Positions 19,368 through 29,375 are shown, counted from the first letter of the stretch. The stretch is 64,000 nucleotides of DNA from Azorinus chamasolen (GCA_963576725.1 OY755244.1:77685620-77749619); one strand, 5' to 3'. Translations and numbers: made by a program. The notes: a model not told the origin generated them from the sequence alone.

Positions 19368-19595
19368 TCAACCCATTCTCTCATATTGACGCCTTATGAC
19401 ACCTCTGTAAAAATCCCTCTGTGAAACCATTGTGATAAATAGAGCATTTGCTCCTATGGAGCAAATGCTCTATTTATCACGATGTTTCAAAACAACACAA
19501 TTCTAAAAGTTTCATTTTCTCTAGTAAATGCTCCACTTCGGTAGATTTATTTATAGATGTAGGATCTAAATATAGCCTATGGTGTAATGGGTTAA
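19368..19595 (-). mobile_element. T2 foldback element
   Basis: The left boundary TCAA (decayed) is followed by CCCATTCTCTCATATTGACG. The apex is GCATTTGCTCCTATGGAGC. The right boundary is GTAATGGGTTAA. 228 bp. Confidence 0.85.
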
Positions 19596-19708
19596 ACAAG
19601 CGTTTGAATGGACGATGCATTTTATAAGCAAGTTTATATGACTGTTTTAGAGATGATGGAGACACTGCTTGTTTTAGGATTAGATACTTACTTGTCTATA
19701 TATCGTCT

Positions 19709-20046
19709 TTAATCCTTCCCCTGTTGATTATTCATATAAGAAATAATGACATCATGAATATTTATTAGCTGAATTGTTGTAATGACACATGTATACATGA
19801 AAGTTTGGTATTGCTAGAAACTGTAGAGTCAAATCTATGATCAGTTATTAAGCAAACAGACTAGATCCTGATCAGACGGCTCCTATAGGAACCGTCTGAT
19901 CAGAGTCTGCTCTGTTTGCTTATGGAAATTTATAGAACTGATTATGCAGTTTTCATACCTGTGAAAATGTCCCTTTTTCCATGTTCCGTTTTATTGTTCA
20001 TGTCCATGGATATTCATTACATGATGGAATCTAGAATAAATATTAA
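19709..20046. mobile_element. Chimeric T1/T1c element with two long arms
   Basis: The left half is a reverse T1 long arm (AAGAAATAATGACATCATGA, AGAAACTGTAGAGTCAAATC). The right half is a forward T1c long arm (CTGATTATGCAGTTTTC, CATGGATATTCATTACATGA). They meet in an intact palindrome (CTGATCAGACGGCTCCTATA). TTAA is at both ends. No other T1 copy in this window has two long arms. Confidence 0.75.
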
Positions 20047-20270
20047 CACTTTCCTCCATAAGTACGCCTTTTACACCTCTGCAAATGTCACTTATTGAAA
20101 CCATTGTGATAAATAGAGCATTTGCTCCTAAGGAGCAAATGCTCTATTTAGCACAATGGTTTCAATACTACACAATTCTAAAAATTTCCTTTCCTCTAGT
20201 TAATGCTCCTTTTCGGTAGATTTATTCAAAGAGGTTGGATCTAAAAATAGCCTATAAGGGAATGGGTTAA
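20043..20270 (-). mobile_element. T2 foldback element
   Basis: It shares TTAA (20043-20046) with the chimeric element. The 3'-type arm comes first, the apex is GCATTTGCTCCTAAGGAGC, and the end is GGGAATGGGTTAA. 228 bp. Confidence 0.86.
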
Positions 20271-20852
20271 ACAGGCAAAGGATTGACGTCACTGCGCATG
20301 CCTGAGTGGCTGTTTACGCGTATTTACGCATCGTTGACAACTAAAGCAGTCATTAAACTGTTCTTGGGAAACTTTTTTCCATGCTCTACTCAATTTTACG
20401 TTCAGGTCTATTTGTTTAACATTTGTTTTCAATTCTATTAGGTCTTTGCTGAACTTGTGTTCTACAAGTTCAGCAGAGACCTAAGAATTAAAAACAAATG
20501 TTGAAAAAAAAGATGGATAGCCTAGACAGACCAGGGTTACATTTCCTAGTAAAGTTGTGTTATTTGTCACCATTGTACTAAATCAAGACAGTTTTAATGG
20601 GTATTGTTTTCACTTTACAAGCTCAAATTTTGACCTATAGATCTAATCAATTAAGGTATAGGCTCAGAACTTTTATTACTTCGGAAACAGGACTTGAATT
20701 CGGAGACCAACAAGTCGACAATATTTTCTAAACAATTTTGCTTGGTTTCCAGCTTTTATAAATCACCATACAAACATGTACCCATGCATGTACACGGTAT
20801 TTTCAAAACCATTGCACTCCAAGGTAGTGACGTCTGCAACAACTGACACCTC
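20271..20852. other. Mostly unrecognised, contains one foldback
   Basis: Apart from the inverted repeat at 20417-20505, I see no gene or known repeat here. Confidence 0.4.
20417..20505. repeat. 43-bp-arm inverted repeat
   Basis: The left arm TTAACATTTGTTTTCAATTC continues to TTTGCTGAACTTGT. The right arm starts ACAAGTTCAGCAGAGACCTA and ends ACAAATGTTGAA. The loop is only GTTCT or less. It is not one of the ten families; no TTAA/TA pair flanks it. Confidence 0.65.
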
Positions 20853-21079
20853 TTAACCCATTACCTCATAAGTTATTTAGATACAACCTCTTTGAATAAA
20901 TCAACCGAAAAGGGGCATTAACTAGAGAAAAGGAAAATTTTAGAATTTCGTAGTTTGAAACCATTGTGATAAATAGAGCATTTGCTCCTATAGGAGCAAA
21001 TGCTCTATTTATCACAATGGTTTCTTAAAGTGACCTTTACATGGTCGTCAAAAGTCGTCAATATGAGGGAATGGGTTAA
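20853..21079 (+). mobile_element. T2 foldback element, complete
   Basis: TTAA at both ends, apex GCATTTGCTCCTATAGGAGC, right arm GTCGTCAAAAGTCGTCAATA ending GGAATGGGTTAA. 227 bp. Confidence 0.87.
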
Positions 21080-21154
21080 AGTTGTGGTCTGCCAAAATTA
21101 TTACAGTTCGATTTTCTTCTATTTCTCTCTTTCTCTTCAAATGTACATGCAGAA

Positions 21155-21222
21155 TGACAATCAGTTTTGGGCTCTGATAAGACCCTTGAGTTACTCGGCG
21201 TCTCGATTCGATCCAAACTGTT
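21155..21222. mobile_element. T3 fragment
   Basis: CAGTTTTGGGCTCTGATAAG, GAGTTACTCGGCGTCTCG and TCGATCCAAACTGTTGC: a degraded core. Confidence 0.5.
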
Positions 21223-21232
21223 GCTTATACAG

Positions 21233-21335
21233 AGCAATAGCTAAATGTACGTACTCTAATACTAAAATCGTCATTTCTCTACCAACCCCCTATGTTTTGA
21301 CCACTCTTTAGAATCGTCTCGAAGATCCTGAAGGA
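21233..21335 (-). mobile_element. F fragment
   Basis: The reverse right flank (ACTAAAATCGTCATTTCTC, CCCCCTATGTTTTGACCACT) leads into CTTTAGAATCGTCTCGAAG and is truncated there. A P1 scrap (AGCTTTCCTCTTGCATTAA) follows and supplies the TTAA for the next T2. Confidence 0.65.
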
Positions 21336-21351
21336 CAGCTTTCCTCTTGCA

Positions 21352-21574
21352 TTAACCCTTTCCTCCATAAATACGCCTTTCTACGCCTCTGTAAAAATCA
21401 CCTATTGAAACCATTGTGATAAATAGAGCATTTGCTCCTGTAGGAGCAAATGTTCTATTTATCACAATGGTTTCAAACTACAAAATTCTAAAAAAAATCT
21501 TTTTTTCTAGTTAATGGTTTCACAAAGTGACTTTTACAGTCGCCAAAAGTCGTCAATATGAGGGAATGGTTTAG
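21352..21574. mobile_element. Chimeric T2 element with two 3'-type ends
   Basis: The left arm is the reverse 3' arm of T2 (CTCCATAAATACGCCTTTCT). After the palindrome comes part of the 5' arm (AAACTACAAAATTCTAAA to CTAGTTAATG), which switches directly to a 3' arm (GTTTCACAAAGTGACTTTTA) ending GGAATGGTTTAG. Confidence 0.72.
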
Positions 21575-21662
21575 TTCATAAGATGATCATTGTAGTCCAG
21601 TTAAATGGGTAGTTTGCTAAAAGCGATTTAACCCCTTACTCAAATGACTCTGTGTTTTAGGT

Positions 21663-21898
21663 TTAACCATTTACCTCATGCATATTCATGTAAGAAATGA
21701 TGACATCATGAATATCAATAAGATTGTTTTTATAAGTGCATTTTGACACATGAAGGTTTTTTTGCCATGACATACTATGTAGTATCAGATGTATATGATT
21801 CCATAAGTGAACAGAGTAGACCCTGTCTCCTCCAGAAGCCGTCCAATCTGGGTCTACTCTATTTGCAAAGATGTTGAAAGGCGTCTTCACGAAGTGAT
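21663..21898 (-). mobile_element. T1 element, apex eroded
   Basis: TTAACCATTTACCTCATGCA, the reverse long arm with AAGAAATGATGACATCATGA, and a palindrome reduced to CCCTGTCTCCTCCAGAAGCC and GTCCAATCTGGGTC. The right end has decayed. A T1-end scrap lies at 21628-21660. Confidence 0.72.
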
Positions 21899-22010
21899 AG
21901 GAAGCGGCAATGTACGTTTTGCTAAGGTTAGCACAAGTTGGCCAGCGCATTACTGAGCCCAAAGTACAGAAATGGTTCGAGTATTGAGACATGCATGACC
22001 TTTTGCAGTA

Positions 22011-22464
22011 CAGTAGAACCTATCTTAACCCTTCTCTTGCTGGATTTTAAAATACATTTCTCCTTCTTTACCCATGCCCTGTTGTATAATTACATATATC
22101 TTCAGTGTGTACAAGTATTTCGCTGTGAAATCACTGCTATGGAGTGCACTGGTTGCACAATCAATTTGTAAATAGTACAGACCCTGATGAGACAGCTCCT
22201 GCAGGAGCTGTCTCATCTGGGTCTTCACTATTTACAGGTAGGTATATTGACGTGAATAGCATGCGAAGGGTTAATCGGCCAATCATTTATTGAACATAGG
22301 AGTCTTAAAACCGGTGGCTGCTTAATTAATACAAGGCAAAAGTAATACAGATAGCTACTATAGGAGCTTTCTGCATTTCTTTTGACCTGCATTAAGCTAC
22401 CACGTGTCTTATAGACCCATAATTAGACCTCTTTTTTGATGACCGCTTCAGACAGGTTCTACTG
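22011..22464 (-). mobile_element. P1 element interrupted by T4
   Basis: The left end CAGTAGAACCTATCTTAA is split at its TTAA by a T4 element; P1 resumes at 22275 with TCGGCCAATCATTTATTG. The core ATAGCTACTATAGGAGC is asymmetric. The right end is GACAGGTTCTACTG, then TA. Confidence 0.85.
22025..22274 (-). mobile_element. T4 element nested in P1
   Basis: TTAA on both sides (22025-22028, 22271-22274). The core GAGACAGCTCCTGCAGGAGC is part of a longer palindrome. Its reverse strand carries the T4 frame open from ATG near 22216 down to the boundary TAA. 250 bp. Confidence 0.88.
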
Positions 22465-22517
22465 TAAATTGTGAAACGAACAACTGGTTCATGTACATAG
22501 GTGATATTCATAGACAT

Positions 22518-22729
22518 ACCGTAGAGACATTTTGAAACGACTTCATGGTGATTAGATACAGGTGTCTTTTAAAGCCGTTGTTTACTTGTTGCATAACAAA
22601 AGTAATGCAGAAAGCACCAATGAGAGCTTTCTGTGTTACCTTTGTCATGCGTTAAGCTTGGAACTGTCAAAAGAGACCATCTGATAGACTTTATGTTGTA
22701 GTCGCTTGAGGGAGTTTTCATCGTAGAAT
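22518..22729. mobile_element. Diverged P-type foldback
   Basis: It retains ACAAAAGTAATGCAGAAAGC, then GAGAGCTTTCTGTG and ATGCGTTAAGC, with a right end GAGGGAGTTTTCATCGTA and a left end CCGTAGAGACATTTTG. It may be an old P3 copy. Weak T3-type motifs lie in the next 250 bp. Confidence 0.5.
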
Positions 22730-23014
22730 CGGGTTAACATTATTGCATAAATAATTGCGAAAAGAGAAACAAATCGATCGGTTTTCAAATACTTTAACTT
22801 ACAACATTCAGTTGGCGAATTCACAACTTTTGGACAGACAGATGAAATCCAAACGAAAATCCGAGTCACCCTGGACCCAAACTAGTTGACACTCCGTCGG
22901 TGTTTTTGAAGAAAAACAAAATGATGAAAAAACCGGTTTTGAGAATTTTAGAAAATGAAATATCAGGGGAAAAGTCGATTGGTTAAAATGTTGCATGTTA
23001 AAGCTCACTGGATG

Positions 23015-23222
23015 TTAACCCCTTAAATGCTGAAAACGAGTATATTGGCATTTGCAAACAGTGTAGACCCAGATCAGAGGGCTCCTAGAGGAGCCCTCTG
23101 ATCAGTGTCGGCACTGTTTGTCGTTCAAAACCCTGTGTCAAATTGAAGCGCGTTTCACACTGATTGGAGCCTATCGTCAAGCAGTGATGGACCATGCCAC
23201 TTCAGTATTCCAAGGGAGTTAG
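23015..23222 (+). mobile_element. T1d element
   Basis: TTAACCCCTTAAATGCTG at the left. The palindrome ACCCAGATCAGAGGGCTCCT with AGAGGAGCCCTCTGATCAG is near-perfect. The right arm has AGCAGTGATGGACCATGCC. It ends GGGAGTTAG, shorter than the copy at 14012. Confidence 0.72.
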
Positions 23223-23416
23223 GGCTCGTATCTACACGCTTCATCGCTCTATCGCTTATTATTCTCGGGGTTAGTTTGCTTAGGGCTAATTCTCAGTAAC
23301 AAGCCATTGTGAGCTGGTTTTTTCCACACTCTTAGAGAATTAGTGATAACCTTGCAGAAAGTTTAGATAAAAGTGAGACAATGAGAAATACGGAACAACA
23401 AAAAGCAAAAACAATA

Positions 23417-23598
23417 CAGTTGAACCTGTCTTAAGCGGCCATCAAAAAAGAGGTATAATCATGGGTATGTAAGGCAGGTGGTAGCTTAATGCAGGTCCCA
23501 TAGGAGCTTTCGGTATTACTTTTGCCCTGTATTAAACAACCACCTGCTAACACTCTTTCGTTCAATAAATGACTTGCCGCTTATGACAGGTTCTACTG
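23417..23598 (+). mobile_element. P1 element lacking the left inner arm
   Basis: TA-flanked. CAGTTGAACCTGTCTTAAGC at the left. GCTTAATGCAGGTCCCATAG joins the outer left arm straight to the apex, then GGAGCTTTCGGTATTAC. The right end is GACAGGTTCTACTG. Confidence 0.82.
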
Positions 23599-23671
23599 TA
23601 ACAAATCGACAGATTGCTATTGTGTAGAGACTACAGAGTCATGTGCATATGTAATTGTGGGAGTTTGTCCA

Positions 23672-23765
23672 TAATGATAATTATTATCATCGTTTTCACT
23701 ATTGTCTGCATTATCATCATCATGATCATGATGATCAACACCTTCATTATCATCGTCATTATCGC
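23672..23765. repeat. (ATC/ATT)n microsatellite
   Basis: Imperfect trinucleotide repeats such as ATTATCATCATCATGATCAT. A T1 terminal scrap (GGCGTATTTATGGAGTAACG, then GGTTAA) adjoins at 23770-23798. Confidence 0.7.
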
Positions 23766-24031
23766 GTAGAAAGGCGTATTTATGGAGTAACGGGTTAAGT
23801 TTACAGGTCGAGTTTCTTAGAGCGGGGGCTCAATTATAATCTCGTGACGATGCTCATTTGGAGGGGTTAGTTGGCTTATGTTCCTGCATAAACCATGAGC
23901 TCCTGACCTAACTGGGTGCCTAGGAAGCTATTATACCTAGGGGACCTGTCATGAGCTCGTTCACTATTGACCTCGTACTCTTTAGAAAACCTAGAAAGCA
24001 TCGTTTGCTGGAAGCATACACCGGCCTCTCC

Positions 24032-24219
24032 AGAGCAACAGATAAAGTTACCTACTCAAATACTAAACTTGTCCTTTCTCCACTAAACCCTATGAAGTGG
24101 CCACTGGAATCGCCTCGAAGAGACGATTCTAAAGAGTGGTCACAACATAATTATGGTTTGTGGAAGAAATAAAGAAGTTCTTGAAAATGCTTCAATTTAC
24201 GCATCTTATCTGGAACTCT
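24032..24219 (-). mobile_element. F element, complete
   Basis: The ends are AGAGCAACAGATAAAG and CTTATCTGGAACTCT. The palindrome retains GACCATTT-like and GAGACGATTCTAAAGAGTGG arms. The central arms are diverged on the left (GGCCACTGGAATCGCCTC). 188 bp. Confidence 0.75.
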
Positions 24220-24364
24220 GGCCTTATATACATGTTCGATTCGATATTTCGTAATATTTTATGTGTACAAAAATGTACATGTACATGTGCATAATTTATG
24301 TGTTTCCTTTTCAGTGGCCCTCTGATCTGGGTCTACACAAATTGCATATGATGTTTTAACCCTT

Positions 24365-24571
24365 TTAACCCTTTCCTCCATAAAAAGTCATTTATTTTAA
24401 ATCATTGTGATAAATAGAGCCTTTGCTGCTTAGGAGCAAATGCTCTGTTTATCACAATGGTTTAAAAACTGCACAATTCTAAATTTTCCACTTTCTCTAG
24501 TTACTGCTGTTTTTCGGTAGATTTAATAAAAGAGGTTGGATCTAAAATTAGCCTATGAGGGAAAAGATTAA
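24365..24571 (-). mobile_element. T2 element
   Basis: TTAACCCTTTCCTCCATAAA, an outer-arm deletion, the apex TTTGCTGCTTAGGAGCAAAT, the reverse 5' arm, and the end GGGAAAAGATTAA. 207 bp. Confidence 0.82.
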
Positions 24572-24575
24572 AGAA

Positions 24576-24822
24576 ATAACCATTTACTCCATAGATGCAC
24601 AATTTAACGCCTTTGCATACAGAGTAGTCGCAGATTAGACGGCTCCTAAAGGTGCTGGTTGATCAGCGTCTGCTCTGCCAGCTTATAGAATAATATACAT
24701 ATGATTTTCAGTTTCTGTCATGACCAAAACTCACTGTGGTCATATGCCATTATAAAATACGTGTAATTAATATCAATGTTGTCACTATTTTATACATGAA
24801 TATTCATGGAGTAAAGTGTTTT
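24576..24822 (+). mobile_element. T1 element, diverged
   Basis: The left end ATAACCATTTACTCC, palindrome GATTAGACGGCTCCTAAAGG and a long arm with ATGATTTTCAGTTTCTGTC. The end ATTCATGGAGTAAAGTG is followed by decay. A P3 end scrap lies at 24825-24860. Confidence 0.72.
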
Positions 24823-24983
24823 ACTTTTCATTTAAATGACCATTGTAGAGAGGGGGTGTATAAAAACCTACTATGTATAAATCCTTTGAACACTGAGTAA
24901 ATTTTGTTTGCAAAATCGTGCCGAGTATTTCTAGCCTGGTATGCCATACCCACCCATTTCGTCAAAAAACTGGATACAAGAGT

Positions 24984-25080
24984 GATATACATTTTGGATC
25001 CTGATGAAATACCGGGTAATGTTGAATCTCTCTTAAGGCTTCAAATTGTTTACAACGGTAATCAGTAATTGACTTAAAGT
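24984..25080. mobile_element. Degenerate T3 element
   Basis: ATTTTGGATCCTGATGAAAT, ACCGGGTAATG and CAAATTGTTTACAACGG keep the T3 layout with many substitutions. Confidence 0.45.
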
Positions 25081-25179
25081 GTTGAAACTTTTTGCTCCTG
25101 GAGGAGTAAAAGCAATGATGAGGGTCGTAGGTTGAATTGAACGAGAGACTAATTACTTAGTTGCTTTACCTTGCTACCG

Positions 25180-25373
25180 TCGACTGGCTGACTGCATTTG
25201 CAAACAGTTTGGATCCAGATGAAACGCCGAGTAACTCGGCGTTTCATCAGGATCCAAACTGTTTGATATTCTTATTGTGATTTTGTTAAGGAATACATGG
25301 TATGGTGAATGGGGAAAAATAATTGAGTGGCAGTTTTAGAAGACGAGTTTTTGCAGAGCAGGCTAAGGATTAA
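25180..25373 (+). mobile_element. T3b element
   Basis: The palindrome at 25201-25265 has 32-bp arms: CAAACAGTTTGGATCCAGAT, then GAAACGCCGAGTAACTC, then the complement with CAGGATCC (one A/T difference). It ends at TTAA (25370-25373). The left boundary is uncertain. Confidence 0.75.
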
Positions 25374-25519
25374 TTAGTGTTACAAAATATGAAAGAGGCC
25401 AATTCGTCTGTCAACTCCCATGGCGCAGGTAATAAAGAATGTATCTGGAAATAAAGTAGAAATAACGAGAACCCACTCATTGACGGCTATAAATATCGTT
25501 AAAATCGTTAAACGAGAAG

Positions 25520-25590
25520 ATAGAGGGAATTGGTAGAAAGAGGGAGAAAGGAAGCAGGGAGAAAGAGAATGGAAGCGGTGGAGAAATACA
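25520..25590 (+). repeat. Purine-rich tract
   Basis: GAAAGAGGGAGAAAGGAAGC and similar A/G-only runs. No gene is recognised in the surrounding 25374-25625. Confidence 0.6.
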
Positions 25591-25625
25591 GGAGTTAGTC
25601 TTAACACACCAGTACGCGATGTCCC

Positions 25626-25854
25626 ATAACCCATTCCCTCATAAGCTATTTTTAGATCCAGCCTCTTTAAATAAAACTACCGAAAAGGAGTATTTACTAG
25701 AGAAAAGGAAAACTGTAGAATTGTGTAGTTTTGAAACCATTGTGATACATAGAGCATTTGCTCCTATGGAGCAAATGCTCTATTTATCACAATGGTTTCA
25801 CAAAGTGACTTTTACAGAGTCGTCAAAATTCGTCAATATGAGTGAAAGGGTTAA
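25626..25854 (+). mobile_element. T2 foldback element
   Basis: The left boundary is ATAA and the right TTAA. The apex is GCATTTGCTCCTATGGAGC; the right arm AGTCGTCAAAATTCGTCAAT ends AGTGAAAGGGTTAA. 229 bp. Confidence 0.85.
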
Positions 25855-26029
25855 ATAATATAAAAAATAAGTAGGTTAAAACAAATATCTTATATGTGCC
25901 TCTGGATCAAGATCCCATACATGTAATTCTTCGCATGAATAACGACAACCCGCTTTCAGGATATTGGTTCGTAACAATTTGGGAGAATTCAGACAACAGC
26001 AAATGAGAATTGTAGAGGATGACAGAGAT

Positions 26030-26176
26030 ATTGATAAGATGTAAACTTGTTTTCTCTCAAGAATAACTCCATTATTTCTCTACAAAGCCCTAGTCTATTT
26101 GCATGAAGTCTCTTCGAAACGACTCTAAAGAGTGGTCCTAATACAGGGTTTAGTGGAGAAATGACGCTTTTAATAT
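26030..26176 (+). mobile_element. F element, diverged
   Basis: GATAAGATGTAAACTTG, TCAAGAATAACTCC, CTCTTCGAAACGACTCTAAA and GGTTTAGTGGAGAAATGACG. The left palindrome arm is degraded. Confidence 0.62.
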
Positions 26177-26178
26177 CT

Positions 26179-26355
26179 TATAATGCGACCACTTAATGAA
26201 TAAACGTGGGTGTCTTTATAAGCAGGTGGTTGCTTAATGCAGAAAGCTCCTCTAGGAACTTTCTGCATTACTTTTGTCCTGCATTAAGCTACCACCTGCA
26301 TCTAGCACCCATAATTATACCTCTTTTAGGTGGTCGCATTAGCGGGGTTTGACTG
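26179..26355 (-). mobile_element. P3 element, 5'-truncated
   Basis: AATGCGACCACTTAATG at the left, with the CAGTAAAC terminus missing. The core is GCAGAAAGCTCCTCTAGGAA with the complementary arm. The right end is GTGGTCGCATTAGCGGGG, then TTTGACTG and TA. Confidence 0.78.
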
Positions 26356-26456
26356 TATTTCGATCTGGACTGGACCGTCTATGGCAAGTTTCATTTTTAT
26401 AAGGAACTTCAATTTCAGCAAACTTACCTCCTTGGCACTGTGCATATAGTTTCATC

Positions 26457-26666
26457 TTAACCCTTTACTCCATAACTATGCCTTTCTACGCCTTTGCAAA
26501 CAGAGAAGACCCAGATCAGACGGTTCCTATAGGATGGATATGATTCTACAGTTTCTGCTATGGCCAAAAACTTCATGTGCCCATGTGCTATTACATGTAT
26601 AACAATTAATCTAATGTTCATGATGGCATTATATCTTACATGGATATTCATGGAGTAAAGTGTTAA
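26457..26666 (+). mobile_element. T1 element lacking one palindrome arm
   Basis: TTAA at both ends. GCAAACAGAGAAGACCCAGA continues to the apex GGTTCCTATAGGA and jumps to TGGATATGATTCTACAG, so the whole right palindrome arm is missing. Confidence 0.8.
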
Positions 26667-26880
26667 TTATTTATTTCATATAGACACCTTTTACACACCT
26701 TTGCAAACACAGTAGACCTAGCTTCTGTAGGGGACCATTGATCAGGGGCTTGCTCTGTTTGAGTATGGAATGAATTAAATAGATCTGATTGTATAGTTTC
26801 TAACATGATGAAAAATTGATGTGTTCAATTACGATGTTAAAAATTCATGATGTCATTATTATTCACCAGTTAAACGATTA
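26663..26880 (+). mobile_element. T1 element, diverged
   Basis: It shares TTAA with the previous copy. The palindrome is reduced (CCTAGCTTCTGTAGGGGACC). The long arm retains AAATTCATGATGTCATTATT. The right end is decayed. Confidence 0.65.
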
Positions 26881-27040
26881 TACGTGCACTGATAGATAGA
26901 GACTATAGAATTCTGGATTATTTTACAAAATGTATTGACGTAGATGAGAAATAAATACAATTTGTTACTATGTCAACGGTTGTACAAAAGACGTGAGGAA
27001 TCGTTTCTACAATAAAAACTCAAATGTGTATCATTATCGC

Positions 27041-27203
27041 GTTTTAAGACAGGTGGCAGCTTAATGCAATGTGAAAAAAACGTACAGAAAACTCCCCTGG
27101 GAGCTTTCTGCACGACTTTTACACTGCATTAAGCAGCCATCGCCTCAAAAGATCTCAAATTTTGTTTATGAAAATTATTCGAATTATCGAGGTTTTACTA
27201 TAG
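27041..27203 (+). mobile_element. P4-type fragment
   Basis: GACAGGTGGCAGCTTAATGC, ACAGAAAACTCCCCTGGGAG and the complementary arm are present. The right end is GAATTATCGAGGTTTTACTA. The left terminus is missing. Confidence 0.6.
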
Positions 27204-27374
27204 AAATTTTGTTGCATGACGTGTTTCCCTCATAATTCTTCGGCTTGTTCTGACAAGGCCGATATAGTAATGCGTTCAGTAGCGATACAACTTGTGCAAC
27301 GTTTTGTTGGCTAGCTACTAATCTGTGAAGAAATTGCATACTCTTACCGCGCATCTTACAACACTCTGTCTTTA

Positions 27375-27579
27375 CAGTAGAACCCGTCTTATAGGGTCAT
27401 TTAAAAGAGGTCTAATTATGGGTCTGTAAGACGGATGGTTGCTTAATGCAGATCAAAAGTAATGCAGAAAGCTCCTATAGGAGTTTTCTACATTACTTTT
27501 TCCCTGCAGTAAGCAACCACCTGCTTTTTTAGATTCTTATGTTCAGTAAATGAATGGCCACTTAAGACAGATTCTACTA
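27375..27579 (+). mobile_element. P1 foldback element
   Basis: TA-flanked. The left end is CAGTAGAACCCGTCTTATAG and the right end CTTAAGACAGATTCTACTA. The apex is GAAAGCTCCTATAGGAG. 205 bp. Confidence 0.85.
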
Positions 27580-27720
27580 TATACCAGTAATTTTGCGCGT
27601 TATCATTTACTGAACGCAAGACAGCATGACACAGCCTATGCTTATAGGCTAATCTTAAAGTGATAATGTCTACTTGCAACGAGTTTAAAAATGTCTTAAA
27701 CTACATAAATCATATTTGTT

Positions 27721-27921
27721 ATATGCTGCAAAGAAGTATATCGCAAGAAACCCAACCGAATAAACGCCAAAGAAGACAGAACTTCCATGTGGTTTTGATA
27801 TCGAAGACTCGATGTCATTCCCCGATGTATTTAATTGGGTTGCGTTTTAGTTTCATAACCGTTCGGCATAGGCCGGTAGTAATTTGTTGTACAACAAAAC
27901 AATTATACGTACCGACGAAAA
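27721..27921 (+). repeat. Dispersed repeat N, copy 2
   Basis: Same family and orientation as 3817-4008. A different 117-codon frame is open across it (27660-28013), so I do not infer a shared protein. Confidence 0.5.
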
Positions 27922-28009
27922 CGGTTTACTTCATAATGATACTTGAATATACGAAATACAAGTTTTATAGTTTCGTTGAAAATATGCGTTTATTTTATGG
28001 AATATCACT

Positions 28010-28234
28010 TTAACCCATTACATCATAGGCTATTTTTAGTTCCAACCTCTTTGAATAAATCTACCGAAAAGGAGCAACTAGAGAGAGAAAAAAGAAGAAT
28101 TATGTAGTTCTGAAACCATTGTAATAAATAGAGCATTTGCTCCTATAGGAGCAAATGCTCTATTTATCACAATTATTTCATAAAGTGACTTTTACAGAGG
28201 CGTAGAAAGGCTTATTTATAGAGGAATGGGTTAA
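28010..28234 (+). mobile_element. T2 foldback element
   Basis: TTAA at both ends. The left arm has a small deletion after CTACCGAAAAGGAGC. The apex GCATTTGCTCCTATAGGAGC is perfect. The end is GAGGAATGGGTTAA. 225 bp. Confidence 0.86.
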
Positions 28235-28465
28235 ACAGAGAAACACACTCATGGTGTTTATAGAAATATAGCATCCAAACTTGTAGCATTTGCTAGATGT
28301 GATCTCTTACCGGTAATTATAGTCATGAACCTTTACTGAACGCCCGACTGGTGTAGCGTAAGCGAACATCGCCGAGGGGTTCCGACTGGTTACGTTATAT
28401 GATTCGTCAAACCTCACATCGATCTTCTTAATTCTGTACACACTAGCTGGCGAATATGTGGTAAT

Positions 28466-28515
28466 GTATGTAAACTGTTTGGAGCCAGATAAATCGGTGG
28501 CTCATCAGGATCTAT
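28466..28515. mobile_element. T3 scrap
   Basis: AACTGTTTGGAGCCAGAT, AAATCGGTGGCTCATCAGGA: a small, diverged T3 core. The preceding 230 bp (28235-28465) show nothing recognisable. Confidence 0.4.
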
Positions 28516-28529
28516 AATGTGCTACAGAA

Positions 28530-28932
28530 ATTCAAATATGATCAAACATAATTTGATACAACTGCCCACACATGGTCAACCATAATTATGATACAACTGT
28601 TCAAATATGACCAACCATAATTATGATACAGCTGATTAACCATAATATGATACAACTGTACACACATGATCAACCATACTATGATACAACTGATTAAGCA
28701 TAATATGATACAACTGTACACACATGATCAACCATACTATGATACAACTGTACACACATGATCAACCATACTATGATACAACTGATCAACCATACTATTA
28801 TACAACTGTACACACATGATCAACCATACTATGATACAACTGTACACACATGATCAACCATAATATGATACAACTGATCAACCATAATATGATACAGAAT
28901 TTTACATATGGTCAAATTTAATATGATACATA
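28530..28932 (+). repeat. Minisatellite, first part
   Basis: Units of about 22-33 bp combine ATGATCAACCATACTATG, ATACAACTG and TACACAC. Longer and shorter units alternate. The array continues at 29163-29350 after a foldback insertion. Confidence 0.8.
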
Positions 28933-28934
28933 AA

Positions 28935-29127
28935 TACTTGAATAGCTCTGATCTAATATTTCGACCACTAAGGGCCTTTTCAAAGATTATCATGATAATC
29001 TTTGAAAAAGGCCTTGAACTGCTCTGATCTAATATTTCGACCACTAAGGGCCTTTTTCAAAGATTAGCATGATAATCTTTGAAAAGGCCCTTAGTGGTCG
29101 AAATATTAGATCAGAGCTATTCAAGTA
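28935..29127. mobile_element. Long-palindrome element inserted in minisatellite
   Basis: The ends are TACTTGAATAGCTCTGATC and its complement GATCAGAGCTATTCAAGTA. The arms continue through TTTCGACCACTAAGGGCC to ATTATCATGATAAT. A block of about 85 bp (GCTCTGATCTAATATTTCGA to GATAATC) is present twice on the left side, so the foldback is asymmetric. Not one of the ten families. Confidence 0.75.
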
Positions 29128-29162
29128 TGTATGTATTATATTAATTCCCTTTTTGGAATATT

Positions 29163-29350
29163 TTCTTCATTGTGTATAATATGACACAATTGTTCATATA
29201 TGATCAACCATAATATGATACAAAACGTTCACATATGATCAACCATGATAGTGTACAAACGTTTACATATGATCAACTATACCATGATGCGTACAAGTTA
29301 ATGATGCATAAGGTCACATATGATCAACCATGCTATGATGTATACGTTCA
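29163..29350 (+). repeat. Minisatellite, second part
   Basis: Units such as CACATATGATCAACCATAAT and ATGATACAAA continue the pattern of 28530-28932, with more divergence towards the right. Confidence 0.75.
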
Positions 29351-29375
29351 CATATATAATCCATCACGCTCAGTT

